Notes: generated by a model not told the origin, from the sequence alone. A DNA stretch of 51,808 nt from Corynebacterium hylobatis (GCF_003955685.1 NZ_RXHJ01000018.1:1-51808), one strand, 5' to 3'; positions 26,295-35,291 are shown, counted from the first letter of the stretch. A program made the numbers and translations.

Positions 26295-27721
26295 AGGATC
26301 TCGCCCGGCTGGTAACCGGCGGCCTGCGGGTGGGCGTCGACAAGCGACTGGATGCGCCGCAGCACGTGGTCGACCTGAGATTCCGCGGCGCCGATGAAGG
26401 CGTGACGGTCGGCGAGCGCAGCGTCGAGATCCTCCTTCGACATGGGCAGACGCTCATCGGCTGCCAGACGCTCGACGAGGTCCTGGTCGCCGCCGTTCTC
26501 GCGCATGTTCAGGGCCACGGCGACGGCGTTCTCCTTGATCACCTCGTGTGCGGTCTCCCGACCGACACCCGCGCGGACGGCGGCCATGAGGATGCGGGTG
26601 GTGGCCAGGAAAGGCAGGTAGCGCTCCAGCTCGCGGTTGATCATCGCCGGGAAGGCACCGAACTCGTCGAGCACCGTGAGGAAGGTCTCGAACATGCCGT
26701 CGATGGCGAAGAACGCGTCCGGCAGCGCCACGCGGCGGATGACGGAGCAGAACACATCACCCTCGTTCCACTGCTGGCCTGCCAGGTCCGCCACCATGGT
26801 GAGGTAACCGCGCAGGATCACCTGCAGACCACCGACGCGCTCGCAGGAACGCGCGTTCATCTTGTGCGGCATCGCCGAAGAGCCGACCTGGCCCTCCTTG
26901 AAGCCCTCGGTGACGGTCTCGGTGCCGGCCATGAGGCGGATGGTGTGCGAGAGCGAGGAGGGGCCGGCACCGAGCTGCACCAGGGCGGAGACGGCATCGA
27001 AGTCGAGGGACCGGGGGTAGACCTGGCCCACGGAATCGAAGATGCGGGAGAAACCGAGGTGGTCGGCGATGGAGCGCTCCAGAGCGGTCAGCTTGTCCTG
27101 GTCACCCCCCATGAGGTCGAGCATGTCCTGGGAGGTGCCCATCGGCCCCTTGATGCCGCGCAGCGGGTAGCGCTCAAGCAGGTTCTCCAACCGCTCGATG
27201 GCCACCAGCATCTCGTCGGCCGCCGTGGCGAAGCGCTTGCCCAGGGTCGTGACCTGTGCCGCAACGTTGTGGGAGCGGCCCGCCATGACCAGGGAGCGGT
27301 ACTGTGCGGCGCGGTCGCCGGTGCGGGCGAGGACGGCGACAGACTTGTCACGGATCAGTTCCAGGGAACGGTAGATCTGCAGCTGCTCGACGTTCTCGGT
27401 GAGATCGCGCGAGGTCATGCCCTTGTGGATGTGCTCGTGACCGGCGAGGGAGTTGAACTCCTCGATGCGTGCCTTGACGTCGTGGCGGGTGATCCGCTCA
27501 CGGTCGGCGATGGAGGAAAGGTCCACCTGGTCGATGACGGCGTCGTAGGCCTCGATGGCCTCCGCCGGGATGTCGACGCCCAGGTCCTTCTGCGCCTTCA
27601 TCACTGCAATCCAGAGCTGGCGCTCCAGGATGATCTTGTACTCCGCGCTCCACAGCTCAGTCAGCTCGGTGGAGGCGTAGCGGTTGGACAGGACGTTCGC
27701 GATCTTCTTCTTATCAGCCAC
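26291..27721 (-). CDS. purB: Adenylosuccinate lyase PurB
   Basis: PurB splits SAICAR to AICAR and adenylosuccinate to AMP, releasing fumarate. The protein has 476 residues. The superfamily signature is seen as VGSSAMPHKMNARSCERV near residue 275, with the catalytic Ser in the first part; TSRDLTENVEQ and MAGRSHNVAAQ hold other active-site residues. The GTG at 27721 lies exactly 7 bases after GATAAT; no Shine-Dalgarno is seen. Decayed genes lie just upstream. Confidence 0.97.
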   Translation of the reverse strand: MADKKKIANVLSNRYASTELTELWSAEYKIILERQLWIAVMKAQKDLGVDIPAEAIEAYDAVIDQVDLSSIADRERITRHDVKARIEEFNSLAGHEHIHKGMTSRDLTENVEQLQIYRSLELIRDKSVAVLARTGDRAAQYRSLVMAGRSHNVAAQVTTLGKRFATAADEMLVAIERLENLLERYPLRGIKGPMGTSQDMLDLMGGDQDKLTALERSIADHLGFSRIFDSVGQVYPRSLDFDAVSALVQLGAGPSSLSHTIRLMAGTETVTEGFKEGQVGSSAMPHKMNARSCERVGGLQVILRGYLTMVADLAGQQWNEGDVFCSVIRRVALPDAFFAIDGMFETFLTVLDEFGAFPAMINRELERYLPFLATTRILMAAVRAGVGRETAHEVIKENAVAVALNMRENGGDQDLVERLAADERLPMSKEDLDAALADRHAFIGAAESQVDHVLRRIQSLVDAHPQAAGYQPGEIL

Positions 27722-27728
27722 AACAGTG

Positions 27729-27734
27729 ATTATC
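27729..27734 (-). promoter_or_regulatory. -10 of purB, leaderless
   Basis: GATAAT on the minus strand stands 7 bases before the purB GTG, in the 24-base gap after the MFS remnant. Confidence 0.5.
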
Positions 27735-27745
27735 GCATGCGCCGC

Positions 27746-28028
27746 TCAGGCGGGGGTCTTCACCGGCTGCGGGGCGGCGGTCGGGGCCGTGGCACGCGGG
27801 GGCCGCAGGGAGAAGGCGAGGAGGCAACCGGCGACCGCGACGACGGAGAACAGCAGGAAAGGACCACTGGTGGCGAAGCCCAGACTGATGATCACACCGG
27901 CCAGAGTCGGGCCGGAGATGTCACCCAGGCCCCCGCCCCAGGGCCCAGCCCACGCCGGCGACCTTCGAGTCAGCCGGGTAGGCGGAGATGGTGACGGTGG
28001 GCCACAGGTGTAAGCGTTCGGGACTCAT
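27746..28028 (-). pseudogene. Remnant of an MFS permease (aromatic acid/proton symporter-like C-terminus)
   Basis: Only the last part of a major facilitator protein remains, about 90 codons. Its first segment (SAYPADSKVAGVGWALG) and its second (GGLGDISGPTLAGVIISLG, then GPFLLFSVVAVAGCLLAFSL) lie in different frames, separated by a shift in a G-rich run near 27940. YPxxxxxxGVGWALG is the late-helix signature of the aromatic acid:H+ symporter family, followed by the last two membrane spans. An ATG with GGAGG occurs at 28028, but it does not give a whole protein. The fragment lies just downstream of the thioesterase remnants and directly before purB. Confidence 0.75.
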
Positions 28029-28630
28029 GCGGCTTCCTCCAGAAGGTTCAGTAGGGTGCCTGCGTCGGTACGCAGGGCGTCGTGGTCCCAGGACAGGGTG
28101 GCCGGGGAGAAGGCCGTGGTGGTGCGGTCGGCCCAGCCGGCCATACCGGCGGAGGTGGCGGCGGGGTCGGTGTTGCCGCAGACGGTGGACAGGGGGACGT
28201 CGACAAGCCCGGGCCACGGTGCAGATGAGGGCGGACAGGACCGGGTGGTTGAGGACCTCCGGGCGGGTGCCGCCGAGACCGAGCAGCCAGTCCCGCAGTT
28301 CTGCATCGGTGGCCCGGTCACCGTCGGGTGCCGGCGGGGCGGTCCCGGGCGGGGTGTGGTCGCGGGCCGAGTGCGGTGGTTTTTCATCAGCGCGGCGTTG
28401 TGGGCGATCAGCGTGATCACCCGGCGCAGCTGCTCTTTGCCCAGCCTGGCGAAGGTTTAGCCGGTCCCGGCGAGGCGGGCGACCACCGTCTCCAGGTCCA
28501 GTTCCTCTTCCCTGTCGGCCTCCGCACCGGCCATCGTCAGCGCCCCCTCGAGCAGTTCCCGTTCGGAGGGTGCGGGCAGGGTGCGCCACAGTTCGGCCGG
28601 ATAGTCGTCGAGCAGCACCAGCCGGTTATC
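28025..28630 (-). pseudogene. Remnants of nonribosomal peptide synthetase-type thioesterases
   Basis: Read on the minus strand, the stretch opens with RLVLLDDYPAELWRTLPA and continues to EELDLETVVARLAG, then an in-frame TAA at 28458-28460, then LGKEQLRRVITLIAHNAALM. This is the pattern of a C-terminal thioesterase domain of a peptide synthetase. It runs into a segment in another frame, DAELRDWLLGLGGTRPEVL, and back into DVPLSTVCGNTDPAATSAG, which together match a type II thioesterase. The catalytic GHS motifs of both are missing. I infer that a peptide synthetase end and a stand-alone thioesterase were fused by deletion and then decayed. The assignment rests on motif recall, not a search. Confidence 0.6.
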
Positions 28631-28665
28631 TGGTTACCGCCGGGGCACCTGGGGGTGGAAAGGCA

Positions 28666-28714
28666 TAAAAATGACGCTGCGGTGGGACCCAGTCAGGGGG
28701 CCAGCGCAGCGTCA
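28666..28714 (-). terminator. Terminator of the purD-aminotransferase operon
   Basis: A 10-bp perfect stem (28672-28681 and 28705-28714) with a 23-base loop is followed on the minus strand by five T residues (28667-28671). It lies 15 bases after the aminotransferase stop and is the clearest intrinsic terminator in the window. Confidence 0.88.
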
Positions 28715-28729
28715 GGGCAGTCCGGGAAT

Positions 28730-29893
28730 TCAGCGGGCGGAGACGTACTCCCCCAGGCGGCGGCAGGCCTCCCGGGTCTCCGACTCCGGGGCGCACAAAC
28801 TCAGACGCACCCACTTGTGGCCGTTGACCGGATCGAAGTCCACGCCCGGCGCAAAGGCCACCCCGATCTCCTCGACGAGTTCATGGCACCAGGCCTCTGA
28901 ATCATCGGTGACGTGCGAGACGTCCAGCCAGAGGTAGAGGCCGCCGTCCGGCTCCGCGAAGCGGGTGAAACCGATCTTGGGCAGCTCGTGGAGAAGTACC
29001 CGGCGCGCGGCCCGGTAGCGCTCCACATGGGTGTCGAGCTCGGCGCGCGCCTCCGGGGAGAAGGCCGCCCGACCCGCGATCTGCGAGATCGCCGGGGCAC
29101 ACAGCGCGAGTGAGGCCTGGAGATTCTCCACGGGGGTGATCAACTCATCGGGCAGGATGAGCCAGCCGACGCGCCAGCCGGTCATGGAGAAGTACTTCGA
29201 CAGGGTGCCCACCACGATGGCCCGGTCGGAGAACTGACGCGCGGTGGCCAGCGGGCGGCCGAAGCTCATGCCGTGGTAGTCCTCGTCCGAGATGAGGACC
29301 GCACCGTTGTCCTCACACCACTTCGCGATGCGTTCCAGCTCCGCCGGGTCGATGATCGTGCCCGAGGGGTTGCCGGGGGAGGTGACGATCACGGCCTTCG
29401 GCCGGTCCTGTGCAGGCAGGGCCTCGAGCATGTCGGCGGTGGGCTGGAAGCGGGTGGTTTCATCGCAGACCAGGTCCACGACCCGCGCCCCGAGAGAGCC
29501 GAGGATGTTTCGGTAGGCAGGGTAACCGGGGCACGACAGGGCGACCACGTCACCGTGGTCGAGGGTGGCCAGGAAAGCCGCCACGAAACCACCGGAGGAA
29601 CCAGTGGTGATGACGACTTTCTCGGCCGCAGTGTCCACGCCATAGGTCTCCGAGTGCCAGGCGGCGACGGTCTCGCGCAGATCCCGGTCGCCGATGACCT
29701 CGGTGTAGCCCAGGGCGGAGGCGTGCAGTTCATCCCCGGCAGCCGCCAGGGCTGAGGCGGGCGCGCCGGTGGCGGGCTGGCCCGCGCACAGCATGATGGT
29801 GTCGCGTCCTTCCCGGCGCCGGCGGTGTACCAGGTCAAGCATCTGCATGACGCGGAAGGGCTGGACGTTGCTGCGGCTGCTGGCGAGTGTCAC
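28730..29893 (-). CDS. PLP-dependent aminotransferase, class I/II
   Basis: This 387-residue cytoplasmic enzyme has the fold type I aminotransferase pattern: [18 protein letters not shown] near residue 170, [10 protein letters not shown] near 202, the PLP lysine in [16 protein letters not shown] near 234, and an Arg near the C-terminus ([11 protein letters not shown]) for the substrate carboxylate. Aspartate or aromatic amino acids are likely donors, but the substrate cannot be set. The GTG at 29893 overlaps the purD stop by 4 bases, so it is translated with purD. A strong terminator follows. Confidence 0.9.
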   Translation of the reverse strand: MTLASSRSNVQPFRVMQMLDLVHRRRREGRDTIMLCAGQPATGAPASALAAAGDELHASALGYTEVIGDRDLRETVAAWHSETYGVDTAAEKVVITTGSSGGFVAAFLATLDHGDVVALSCPGYPAYRNILGSLGARVVDLVCDETTRFQPTADMLEALPAQDRPKAVIVTSPGNPSGTIIDPAELERIAKWCEDNGAVLISDEDYHGMSFGRPLATARQFSDRAIVVGTLSKYFSMTGWRVGWLILPDELITPVENLQASLALCAPAISQIAGRAAFSPEARAELDTHVERYRAARRVLLHELPKIGFTRFAEPDGGLYLWLDVSHVTDDSEAWCHELVEEIGVAFAPGVDFDPVNGHKWVRLSLCAPESETREACRRLGEYVSAR

Positions 29894-31167
29894 AGCGAGA
29901 TTTTCCCCTCCACGGCCGGCAGGGCGATGTCGTTGCGGTAGAAGGAACCCTCCAGCGTGATCTGCCCGATGGTGGCGTAGGCGTCGTCGCGGGCATCCTC
30001 CAGGGTGGCACCGACACCGACGATGTTGAGCACGCGGCCACCGGCGGAGACCAGCTCCCCGGCCTCATTGCGGGCGGTGCCGGCATGCAGCACCTTCTCC
30101 GGATCGGTGACCACGTCACCGCTGATGACACCACCGGTGCGCGGGGCGGCCGGGTAGTCCTCGGCGGCCAGCACCACGGTCAGGGCGTAAGCATCCGCCC
30201 ACTCGAGCGGCGGCTGCTCGGCGAGGGTGCCGGAGGCGACGGAGTCGAGGAGCGTAGCCAGCGGGGTCTCCAGCAGCGCGAGGATCGGCTGGGTCTCCGG
30301 GTCGCCGAAGCGGGCGTTGAACTCCACCACCCACGGACCGTCAGCGTCCCAGGCGATACCGGCGTAGAGCAGACCGGAATAGGGGGTGCCACGACGCACC
30401 ATCTCCTTCGCGACGGGCACGCAGACCTCGTCGACGATGCGCTGCACACCCTCCTCAGGCAGCCAGGGCAGCGGGGTGTAGGCACCCATGCCGCCGGTGT
30501 TCGGGCCTTCGTCGTTGTCGTAGGCGCGCTTATGGTCCTGGGCCGGCAGCAGCGGGACAACGGTCTCGCCGTCGACCAGGCAGAACAGGGAGACCTCGGG
30601 GCCGTTGAGGAAGGACTCCAGCAGCACCGGGTTGCCCAGGCCGTGGACGGCCCGGACATGCTCGAGGGCGGCGGCCCGGTCGGGGGTGACCACGACCCCC
30701 TTGCCGCCGGCCAGGCCGTCGTCCTTGACCACCCAGGTCGGGCCGAAACGGTCCAGGGTGGCCTCGATCTCCGCCTCCGGGGTGCCCGGGACCAGCTGCT
30801 CCGCGCGGGCCGTCTTCACGCCGGCCTGCGCCATGACCTCCTTGGCGAACTTCTTCGAGCCCTCGATCTGGGCGGCCTCTCCCGAGGGTCCGAAGACACG
30901 GAAACCCGCCTCCCGCAGGTCATCGGCCACACCCGCGACCAGCGGGATCTCCGGGCCGATGACCACGAGGTCTGTCTCGATCCGGCGGGCGAGGGCGACC
31001 ATGGCGGCACCGTCATCAACCTTGCCCGCATCAGCGTGCACGGTGGCGAGGTCGGACATGCCGGCGTTACCCGGGGTGACATGGAGGTCAGAGGTGGCGG
31101 GGTCGGCGGCCAGGCCCTTGAGGAGGGCGTGTTCGCGGCCGCCCGAACCGATCACGAGAATGCGCAT
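29890..31167 (-). CDS. purD: Phosphoribosylamine-glycine ligase PurD
   Basis: PurD makes GAR from phosphoribosylamine, glycine and ATP, the second purine step. The ATP-grasp protein has 425 residues. Visible are [20 protein letters not shown] at the start, the phosphate loop [14 protein letters not shown] near 145, [16 protein letters not shown] near 235, and [17 protein letters not shown] near 290. The ATG at 31167 lies 8 bases after TAGACT. It is the first gene of an operon with the aminotransferase and diverges from the HIT gene 31 bases away. Confidence 0.97.
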   Translation of the reverse strand: MRILVIGSGGREHALLKGLAADPATSDLHVTPGNAGMSDLATVHADAGKVDDGAAMVALARRIETDLVVIGPEIPLVAGVADDLREAGFRVFGPSGEAAQIEGSKKFAKEVMAQAGVKTARAEQLVPGTPEAEIEATLDRFGPTWVVKDDGLAGGKGVVVTPDRAAALEHVRAVHGLGNPVLLESFLNGPEVSLFCLVDGETVVPLLPAQDHKRAYDNDEGPNTGGMGAYTPLPWLPEEGVQRIVDEVCVPVAKEMVRRGTPYSGLLYAGIAWDADGPWVVEFNARFGDPETQPILALLETPLATLLDSVASGTLAEQPPLEWADAYALTVVLAAEDYPAAPRTGGVISGDVVTDPEKVLHAGTARNEAGELVSAGGRVLNIVGVGATLEDARDDAYATIGQITLEGSFYRNDIALPAVEGKISL

Positions 31168-31175
31168 GACCATCA

Positions 31176-31191
31176 AGTCTAGATGTAGCCT
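31176..31191. promoter_or_regulatory. Back-to-back divergent promoters, purD and HIT gene
   Basis: TAGACT (minus strand, 31176-31181) stands 8 bases before purD. TAGCCT (plus strand, 31186-31191) stands exactly 7 bases before the HIT gene. Only four bases separate the two hexamers, so polymerase should not hold both promoters at once. Confidence 0.6.
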
Positions 31192-31198
31192 GTCTGGC

Positions 31199-31624
31199 AT
31201 GAGTAGCGTGTTCACCAAGATCATCAACGGCGAGCTCCCGGGCCGTTTCGTCTACCGCGACGATCTGGTCGTCGCCTTCCTCACCATCGAACCCCTGCGG
31301 TACGGCCACGTGCTCGTCGTCCCCGTCGAGGAGACCGACCGCTGGACCGACCTCTCCCCCACCGTCTGGCGCCACCTCAACGAGGTCGCGCAGAACATCG
31401 GCCGCGCCGTGAAGGAGGCCTTCGGCTCCTCCCGCGCGGGCTACATCATCGCCGGTTTCGACGTGCCCCACACCCACATCCACATCTTCCCCACAGACCG
31501 GATGGGCGAGTACGACTTCTCGAAGGCGATCGCCGCCGACGCCACCGACCCCGCGGAGATGGACGGTGCCGCCGAGAAGATCCGCGCCGTCCTCGAGACC
31601 GACGAGAACGGCAACCCGCGCTAG
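31199..31624 (+). CDS. HIT family nucleotide-binding hydrolase
   Basis: This 141-residue protein is a histidine triad enzyme of the Hint type, which cleaves phosphoramidate or nucleotidyl bonds. The triad is seen as [11 protein letters not shown] near residue 97, and [11 protein letters not shown] near 38 forms the nucleotide pocket. The ATG at 31199 lies 7 bases after TAGCCT. It is the first of a three-gene unit with a hydrolase and a ferredoxin; the next start abuts its stop. Confidence 0.92.
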   Translation: MSSVFTKIINGELPGRFVYRDDLVVAFLTIEPLRYGHVLVVPVEETDRWTDLSPTVWRHLNEVAQNIGRAVKEAFGSSRAGYIIAGFDVPHTHIHIFPTDRMGEYDFSKAIAADATDPAEMDGAAEKIRAVLETDENGNPR

Positions 31625-32257
31625 ATGTCACTGCTGCGTTGGGTCCCCCACCGCGGCACCCTGCCTGCCCTGCCCCCGCTGGAGCAGGTCGAGGGCACCC
31701 CAGTGATGCTGCTGCACGGGCTCATGGGTTCGCCCGGCAACTTCGAGGGCACCGTCCACGGACTGCTCGACCTCGGGGTACCGGTGGTGGCCCCACTCTA
31801 CGGGCGGCGCGGCACCGTGCGCATTGAGCAGTCCTTCGCCGAACTCATGGAAGTCACCGGTGAGCTGCTGGCGGAGCGGGAGCGTATCGACATCGTCGGA
31901 CACTCCCTCGGCGGTCACCTGGGGCTGCGCCTGGCCCACGAGTTCCCCGGCCGGGTGCGCACTCTCGTCGGCCTCGGCGCCGCCTTCCGGGGGCTGCCGC
32001 TGCCGCCGAACCCTGTGGTCAGACACGGGGTGAGCATCGTCATGGGCCGCGGCGCCGGTGACCTGATGACCAGTGTCCCCTTCGAGGCGGTTGTACCGGA
32101 GGGCACCCGGGTGGTCTCACTGATCTCCGACACCGACTGGTTCGTCCCTGCCGCCTCCTCCGAGATCGGCGAGGTCCGCCGGCTCCGCGGCACCCGCCAC
32201 GAACATCTGCCCGGACTTGCCGGGGACATCATCACCGCCCTGGAGTGGAAACCATGA
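31625..32257 (+). CDS. Alpha/beta hydrolase, lipase-like
   Basis: This 210-residue enzyme has the alpha/beta hydrolase core: VMLLHGLMGSPGNFEG near residue 27 (oxyanion region) and the nucleophile in DIVGHSLGGHLGLR near 88. A late Asp in SDTDWFVPAAS and a His in RGTRHEHLPGL complete a plausible triad. No signal peptide is evident, so it is probably cytoplasmic or membrane-associated. The substrate is unknown; lipase class 2 and esterases are the closest look-alikes. The ATG directly follows the HIT stop, and the ferredoxin start overlaps its stop, so translation is coupled. Confidence 0.85.
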   Translation: MSLLRWVPHRGTLPALPPLEQVEGTPVMLLHGLMGSPGNFEGTVHGLLDLGVPVVAPLYGRRGTVRIEQSFAELMEVTGELLAERERIDIVGHSLGGHLGLRLAHEFPGRVRTLVGLGAAFRGLPLPPNPVVRHGVSIVMGRGAGDLMTSVPFEAVVPEGTRVVSLISDTDWFVPAASSEIGEVRRLRGTRHEHLPGLAGDIITALEWKP

Positions 32258-32532
32258 CCGAGCACACCGCCGATGTCGACGGCACGGAATACACCTTCCC
32301 CTGGCCCGCGGACCAGACGCTTCTCGACGCCCTGATAGCCGAGGCCATCCCCGCCTACTACTCCTGCATGGAGGGCCATTGCGGCACCTGCCAGTGCACC
32401 CTGACCGGCGGACCCTCCCACATGCTCAACAACGAGGTGCTGTCGAAATACGAGATAGAGCAGGAGGATCAGACCCTGGCCTGCCAGACCATCCGCGACG
32501 GTGAGGGCCCCTACCGGATGAGTTACGAGTAG
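32254..32532 (+). CDS. Plant-type 2Fe-2S ferredoxin
   Basis: This 92-residue electron carrier shows the plant-type 2Fe-2S pattern CxxxxCxxC...C: YSCMEGHCGTCQCTLTGG near residue 37 with the last Cys in TLACQTIR near 76. The ATG at 32254 overlaps the upstream stop (ATGA). No reductase gene is next to it, so its electron donor and acceptor are unknown. The P450 at the left end of the window is a distant candidate but such P450s usually take other ferredoxin types. It is the last gene of the HIT-hydrolase-ferredoxin unit. Confidence 0.9.
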   Translation: MTEHTADVDGTEYTFPWPADQTLLDALIAEAIPAYYSCMEGHCGTCQCTLTGGPSHMLNNEVLSKYEIEQEDQTLACQTIRDGEGPYRMSYE

Positions 32533-32569
32533 GTCGCGGGAACCGGCCGCCCGGTGCACCCCCGCGGCC

Positions 32570-32575
32570 TATGGT
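32570..32575 (+). promoter_or_regulatory. -10 of trpB, leaderless
   Basis: TATGGT on the plus strand stands 7 bases before the ATG at 32583. An earlier ATG at 32571 lies inside this hexamer and is therefore not the likely start. Confidence 0.5.
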
Positions 32576-32582
32576 TGAGTTC

Positions 32583-33929
32583 ATGAATCTGACTCCCCGC
32601 CTCCATGACAACCCCGAACTGACCGAAGGTGAGGCGCGCCCCACGATCCTGCCCGCCTACTTCGGGAAGTTCGGCGGCCAGTTCGTCCCGCCCCAGCTGC
32701 TGCCCGTCCTCGATGAGCTGGAGGGCGCCTACGCCGAGGCGCTGCAGGACCCGGAGTTCATCGCGGAGCTGCACAAGCTCTACACCTCCTACCTCGGCCG
32801 CCCCACCCCGGTCACCGAGTGCGTGAACCTGCCGCGGGAGGGTAAGGGGCGGGGCCACGCCCGGATCTTCCTCAAGCGCGAGGACCTGGTCCACGGTGGC
32901 GCGCACAAGGGCAACCAGGTCATGGCGCAGGCACTGCTGGCCAAGCGTCTGGGTAAGACCCGACTGATCGCCGAGACCGGGGCGGGCCAGCACGGCACCG
33001 CCACGGCGATGGCCGCCGCGCGTTTCGGCATGGAGTGCACCATCTACATGGGTGCGCGTGACGTGGCCCGGCAGCAGGCCAACGTCTACCGCATGCGCCT
33101 GATGGGTGCCCAGGTCGTCGCGGTGGACGAGGGCGGTGGCAACGGGCTGCAGAACGCGGTGGATGTGGCCCTCATGGACTGGGTGGACTCCTACGAGACC
33201 ACCCACTACCTGCTGGGCACGGCCGCCGGCCCGCATCCCTTCCCCAGCCTGGTCAAGGAGTACCACCGGGTCATCTCCAAGGAATCACGCGAACAGATGC
33301 TCGCCGAGGTCGGCCGGCTCCCCGACGCCGTCATCGCCGCCGTGGGCGGCGGCTCCAACGCCATCGGTGCCTTCGCGGAGTACTACGAGGACACCGATGT
33401 GCAGCTCATCGGTGTCGAGCCTGCCGGTGACGGCCTGGACACCGGGAAGCACGGCGCCCCACTCAACCGCGGCCGGGTGGGCATCCTCCACGGTTCACGC
33501 TCCTACGTCATGCTCGGCGAGGAGGACAATGACGTCCTCAACTCCCACTCCATCTCCGCCGGGCTGGACTACCCCGGTGTGGGTCCGGAACACGCCTGGT
33601 TGCTTGAGACCGGGCGGGCCTCCTACGTCGGTGTCGCCGATAAGGAGGCCCTCCAGGCCTTCCGCATGCTCACCCGCTACGAGGGCATCATCCCCGCTCT
33701 CGAGTCCTCCCACGCCCTGGCGCACGCGCTACATCTGGCCGAGCTCGACGAGGACGAGGGTAGGCGGGACCGCGTCTACCTGGTCAACCTCTCCGGCCGC
33801 GGGGACAAGGACCTGTCCTATGTGCGCCACCTCCTGGGTGAGCACGCTGATGAGGACCCGGAGACCCACGACATCGACGACCTGGATGTCGCCGGCACCA
33901 TCGCACGGCTGGGCGCGGCCTCTGATTAG
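32583..33929 (+). CDS. trpB: Tryptophan synthase beta chain, stand-alone
   Basis: This is a PLP enzyme of 448 residues that makes tryptophan from indole and serine. The PLP lysine is in LVHGGAHKGNQVMAQALLAK near residue 100, the phosphate-binding loop is AVGGGSNAIGAF near 255, and ETGAGQHGTATAM near 128 lines the active site. It is full length with an N-terminal extension (MNLTPRLHDNP). The sequence type is like enterobacterial and corynebacterial TrpB1, but with Gly in place of the usual Thr after the PLP Lys (HKGNQ). No trpA or other trp gene is nearby, so this may be a second, paralogous TrpB. A hairpin follows. Confidence 0.92.
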   Translation: MNLTPRLHDNPELTEGEARPTILPAYFGKFGGQFVPPQLLPVLDELEGAYAEALQDPEFIAELHKLYTSYLGRPTPVTECVNLPREGKGRGHARIFLKREDLVHGGAHKGNQVMAQALLAKRLGKTRLIAETGAGQHGTATAMAAARFGMECTIYMGARDVARQQANVYRMRLMGAQVVAVDEGGGNGLQNAVDVALMDWVDSYETTHYLLGTAAGPHPFPSLVKEYHRVISKESREQMLAEVGRLPDAVIAAVGGGSNAIGAFAEYYEDTDVQLIGVEPAGDGLDTGKHGAPLNRGRVGILHGSRSYVMLGEEDNDVLNSHSISAGLDYPGVGPEHAWLLETGRASYVGVADKEALQAFRMLTRYEGIIPALESSHALAHALHLAELDEDEGRRDRVYLVNLSGRGDKDLSYVRHLLGEHADEDPETHDIDDLDVAGTIARLGAASD

Positions 33930-33966
33930 ATTCCCCGAACCGGCCGTGGGGGTCTCCACCGCGCAC

Positions 33967-33995
33967 TAGGCTCAGGGATGTGACCCCTGAGCCTA
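33967..33995 (+). terminator. Hairpin after trpB
   Basis: An 11-bp perfect stem, TAGGCTCAGGG (33967-33977) with CCCTGAGCCTA (33985-33995), and a 7-base loop lie 38 bases after trpB. There is no T-run. An operator role for the downstream dehydrogenase gene is a possible alternative. Confidence 0.6.
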
Positions 33996-34094
33996 AGGCC
34001 GGTCACAGCACAGTCCCAGATTTCCGAGCTTGATCCGGCGATCCCGCATCGCCCCCATCTGAAATTCTGCACCACTGACTGAGGAGACACTCCC

Positions 34095-35150
34095 ATGAAG
34101 GCTCTCGTTTACCACGGACCCGGCCAGAAATCCTGGGAGGAGGTGCCGGATCCGGTGATCCAGAAGCCCACGGACATCATCGTCAAGATCGACACGACCA
34201 CGATCTGCGGCACCGATCTCCACATCCTCAAGGGCGACGTCCCCGCCGTCACCGAGGGCCGCATCCTCGGCCACGAAGGCGTGGGCACCATCACCGAGGT
34301 GGGTGACGCCGTGACCACCCTGAAGGTCGGTGACCGGGTCATCCTCTCCTGCGTGAGCGCCTGCGGACGCTGCGACTACTGCAAACAGGGCGTCTACTCC
34401 CACTGCCGGGCAGACGAGGGCGCGCCGGGCATCGGCTGGATCTTCGGCCACCTCATCGACGGTACCCAGGCCGAATACGTCCGGGTCCCCTTCGCCGAGA
34501 CCTCCGTGCACAAACTCCCTGAGGGTGTCAGTGATGCCGAAGGTGTGCTGCTCTCAGACATCCTGCCCACCGGCCACGAGATCGGCGTGCAGTACGGCCG
34601 GGTCAAGCCCGGCGACGTCGTCGCGGTCATCGGTGCGGGCCCCGTCGGTCTGGCCGCCATGCTCACCGCCGGGCTCTACGGTCCCTCGAGGATCATCGCC
34701 ATCGACCTGGACGCCAACCGCGTCGAGGAGGCGAAGAAGTTCGGTGCCACCGACGGTGTCGTCTCCTCCGATGCGGACTGGAAGGACCAGGTCATCGCGC
34801 TGACCGACGGCCTGGGCGTGGATGTGGCCATCGAGGCCGTGGGCATCCCGCAGACCTTCACCATGTGCCTGGACATTGTCCGCCCCGCCGGTACCGTCGC
34901 CAACGTCGGTGTGCACGGCACCGGGGTGGAGCTGCCGCTCGATGAGCTGTGGATCTCGAACATCGCCATGACGATGGGCCTGGTCAACACCAACACCACC
35001 GACACACTGCTGAAGATGGTCGCCTCGAAGAAACTCGACGCGACCCCCTTCGTCTCCCACACCTTCCCACTCGACGACATCATCGAGGCCTATGACGTCT
35101 TCAGCCGGGCGGCCGAGACCAAGGCGCTGAAGGTGATCCTCACCGCCTGA
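34095..35150 (+). CDS. Zinc-dependent alcohol dehydrogenase
   Basis: This 351-residue cytoplasmic medium-chain dehydrogenase oxidises an alcohol with NAD. The catalytic zinc ligands are Cys in TTICGTDLHILK near residue 38 and His-Glu in LGHEGVGTI near 60. The structural zinc site is CVSACGRCDYCKQGVYSHC near 92-110, and the Rossmann loop is VIGAGPVGLAAML near 176. It resembles the Rhodococcus/Corynebacterium enzymes acting on short-chain or furfuryl-type alcohols; the substrate is not shown. The ATG at 34095 has GAGGAG upstream. Confidence 0.9.
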   Translation: MKALVYHGPGQKSWEEVPDPVIQKPTDIIVKIDTTTICGTDLHILKGDVPAVTEGRILGHEGVGTITEVGDAVTTLKVGDRVILSCVSACGRCDYCKQGVYSHCRADEGAPGIGWIFGHLIDGTQAEYVRVPFAETSVHKLPEGVSDAEGVLLSDILPTGHEIGVQYGRVKPGDVVAVIGAGPVGLAAMLTAGLYGPSRIIAIDLDANRVEEAKKFGATDGVVSSDADWKDQVIALTDGLGVDVAIEAVGIPQTFTMCLDIVRPAGTVANVGVHGTGVELPLDELWISNIAMTMGLVNTNTTDTLLKMVASKKLDATPFVSHTFPLDDIIEAYDVFSRAAETKALKVILTA

Positions 35151-35182
35151 GCGGTGAGGGGGTGTTGATGTAGCTCTCGTGC

Positions 35183-35277
35183 GTTAGGTCCGGACATGTA
35201 TCTCCCCGGACACCTGCCCCTTGCCGGGCCGGGTCACCTGAGGGATACGTGTCGAGATCTACCGGACCGGACCTAAC
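35183..35277. repeat. Large imperfect inverted repeat between convergent genes
   Basis: The outer arms GTTAGGTCCGG (35183-35193) and CCGGACCTAAC (35267-35277) match perfectly. An inner pair, ACATGTATC (35194-35202) and GATACGTGT (35244-35252), matches with one G-T pair, leaving a GC-rich middle. The right side has a 14-base interruption between the two arm pieces. It lies between the dehydrogenase and phoS stops and could be a bidirectional terminator or the trace of a small inverted-repeat element. No target-site duplication is evident. Confidence 0.55.
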
Positions 35278-35291
35278 CCAACGCCCGCCCC

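Noticed and set aside
28328..28900. Plus-strand open frame over the thioesterase remnants
   Set aside because: It runs through the intrinsic terminator at 28666-28714 and the aminotransferase gene and has mirror-frame composition.
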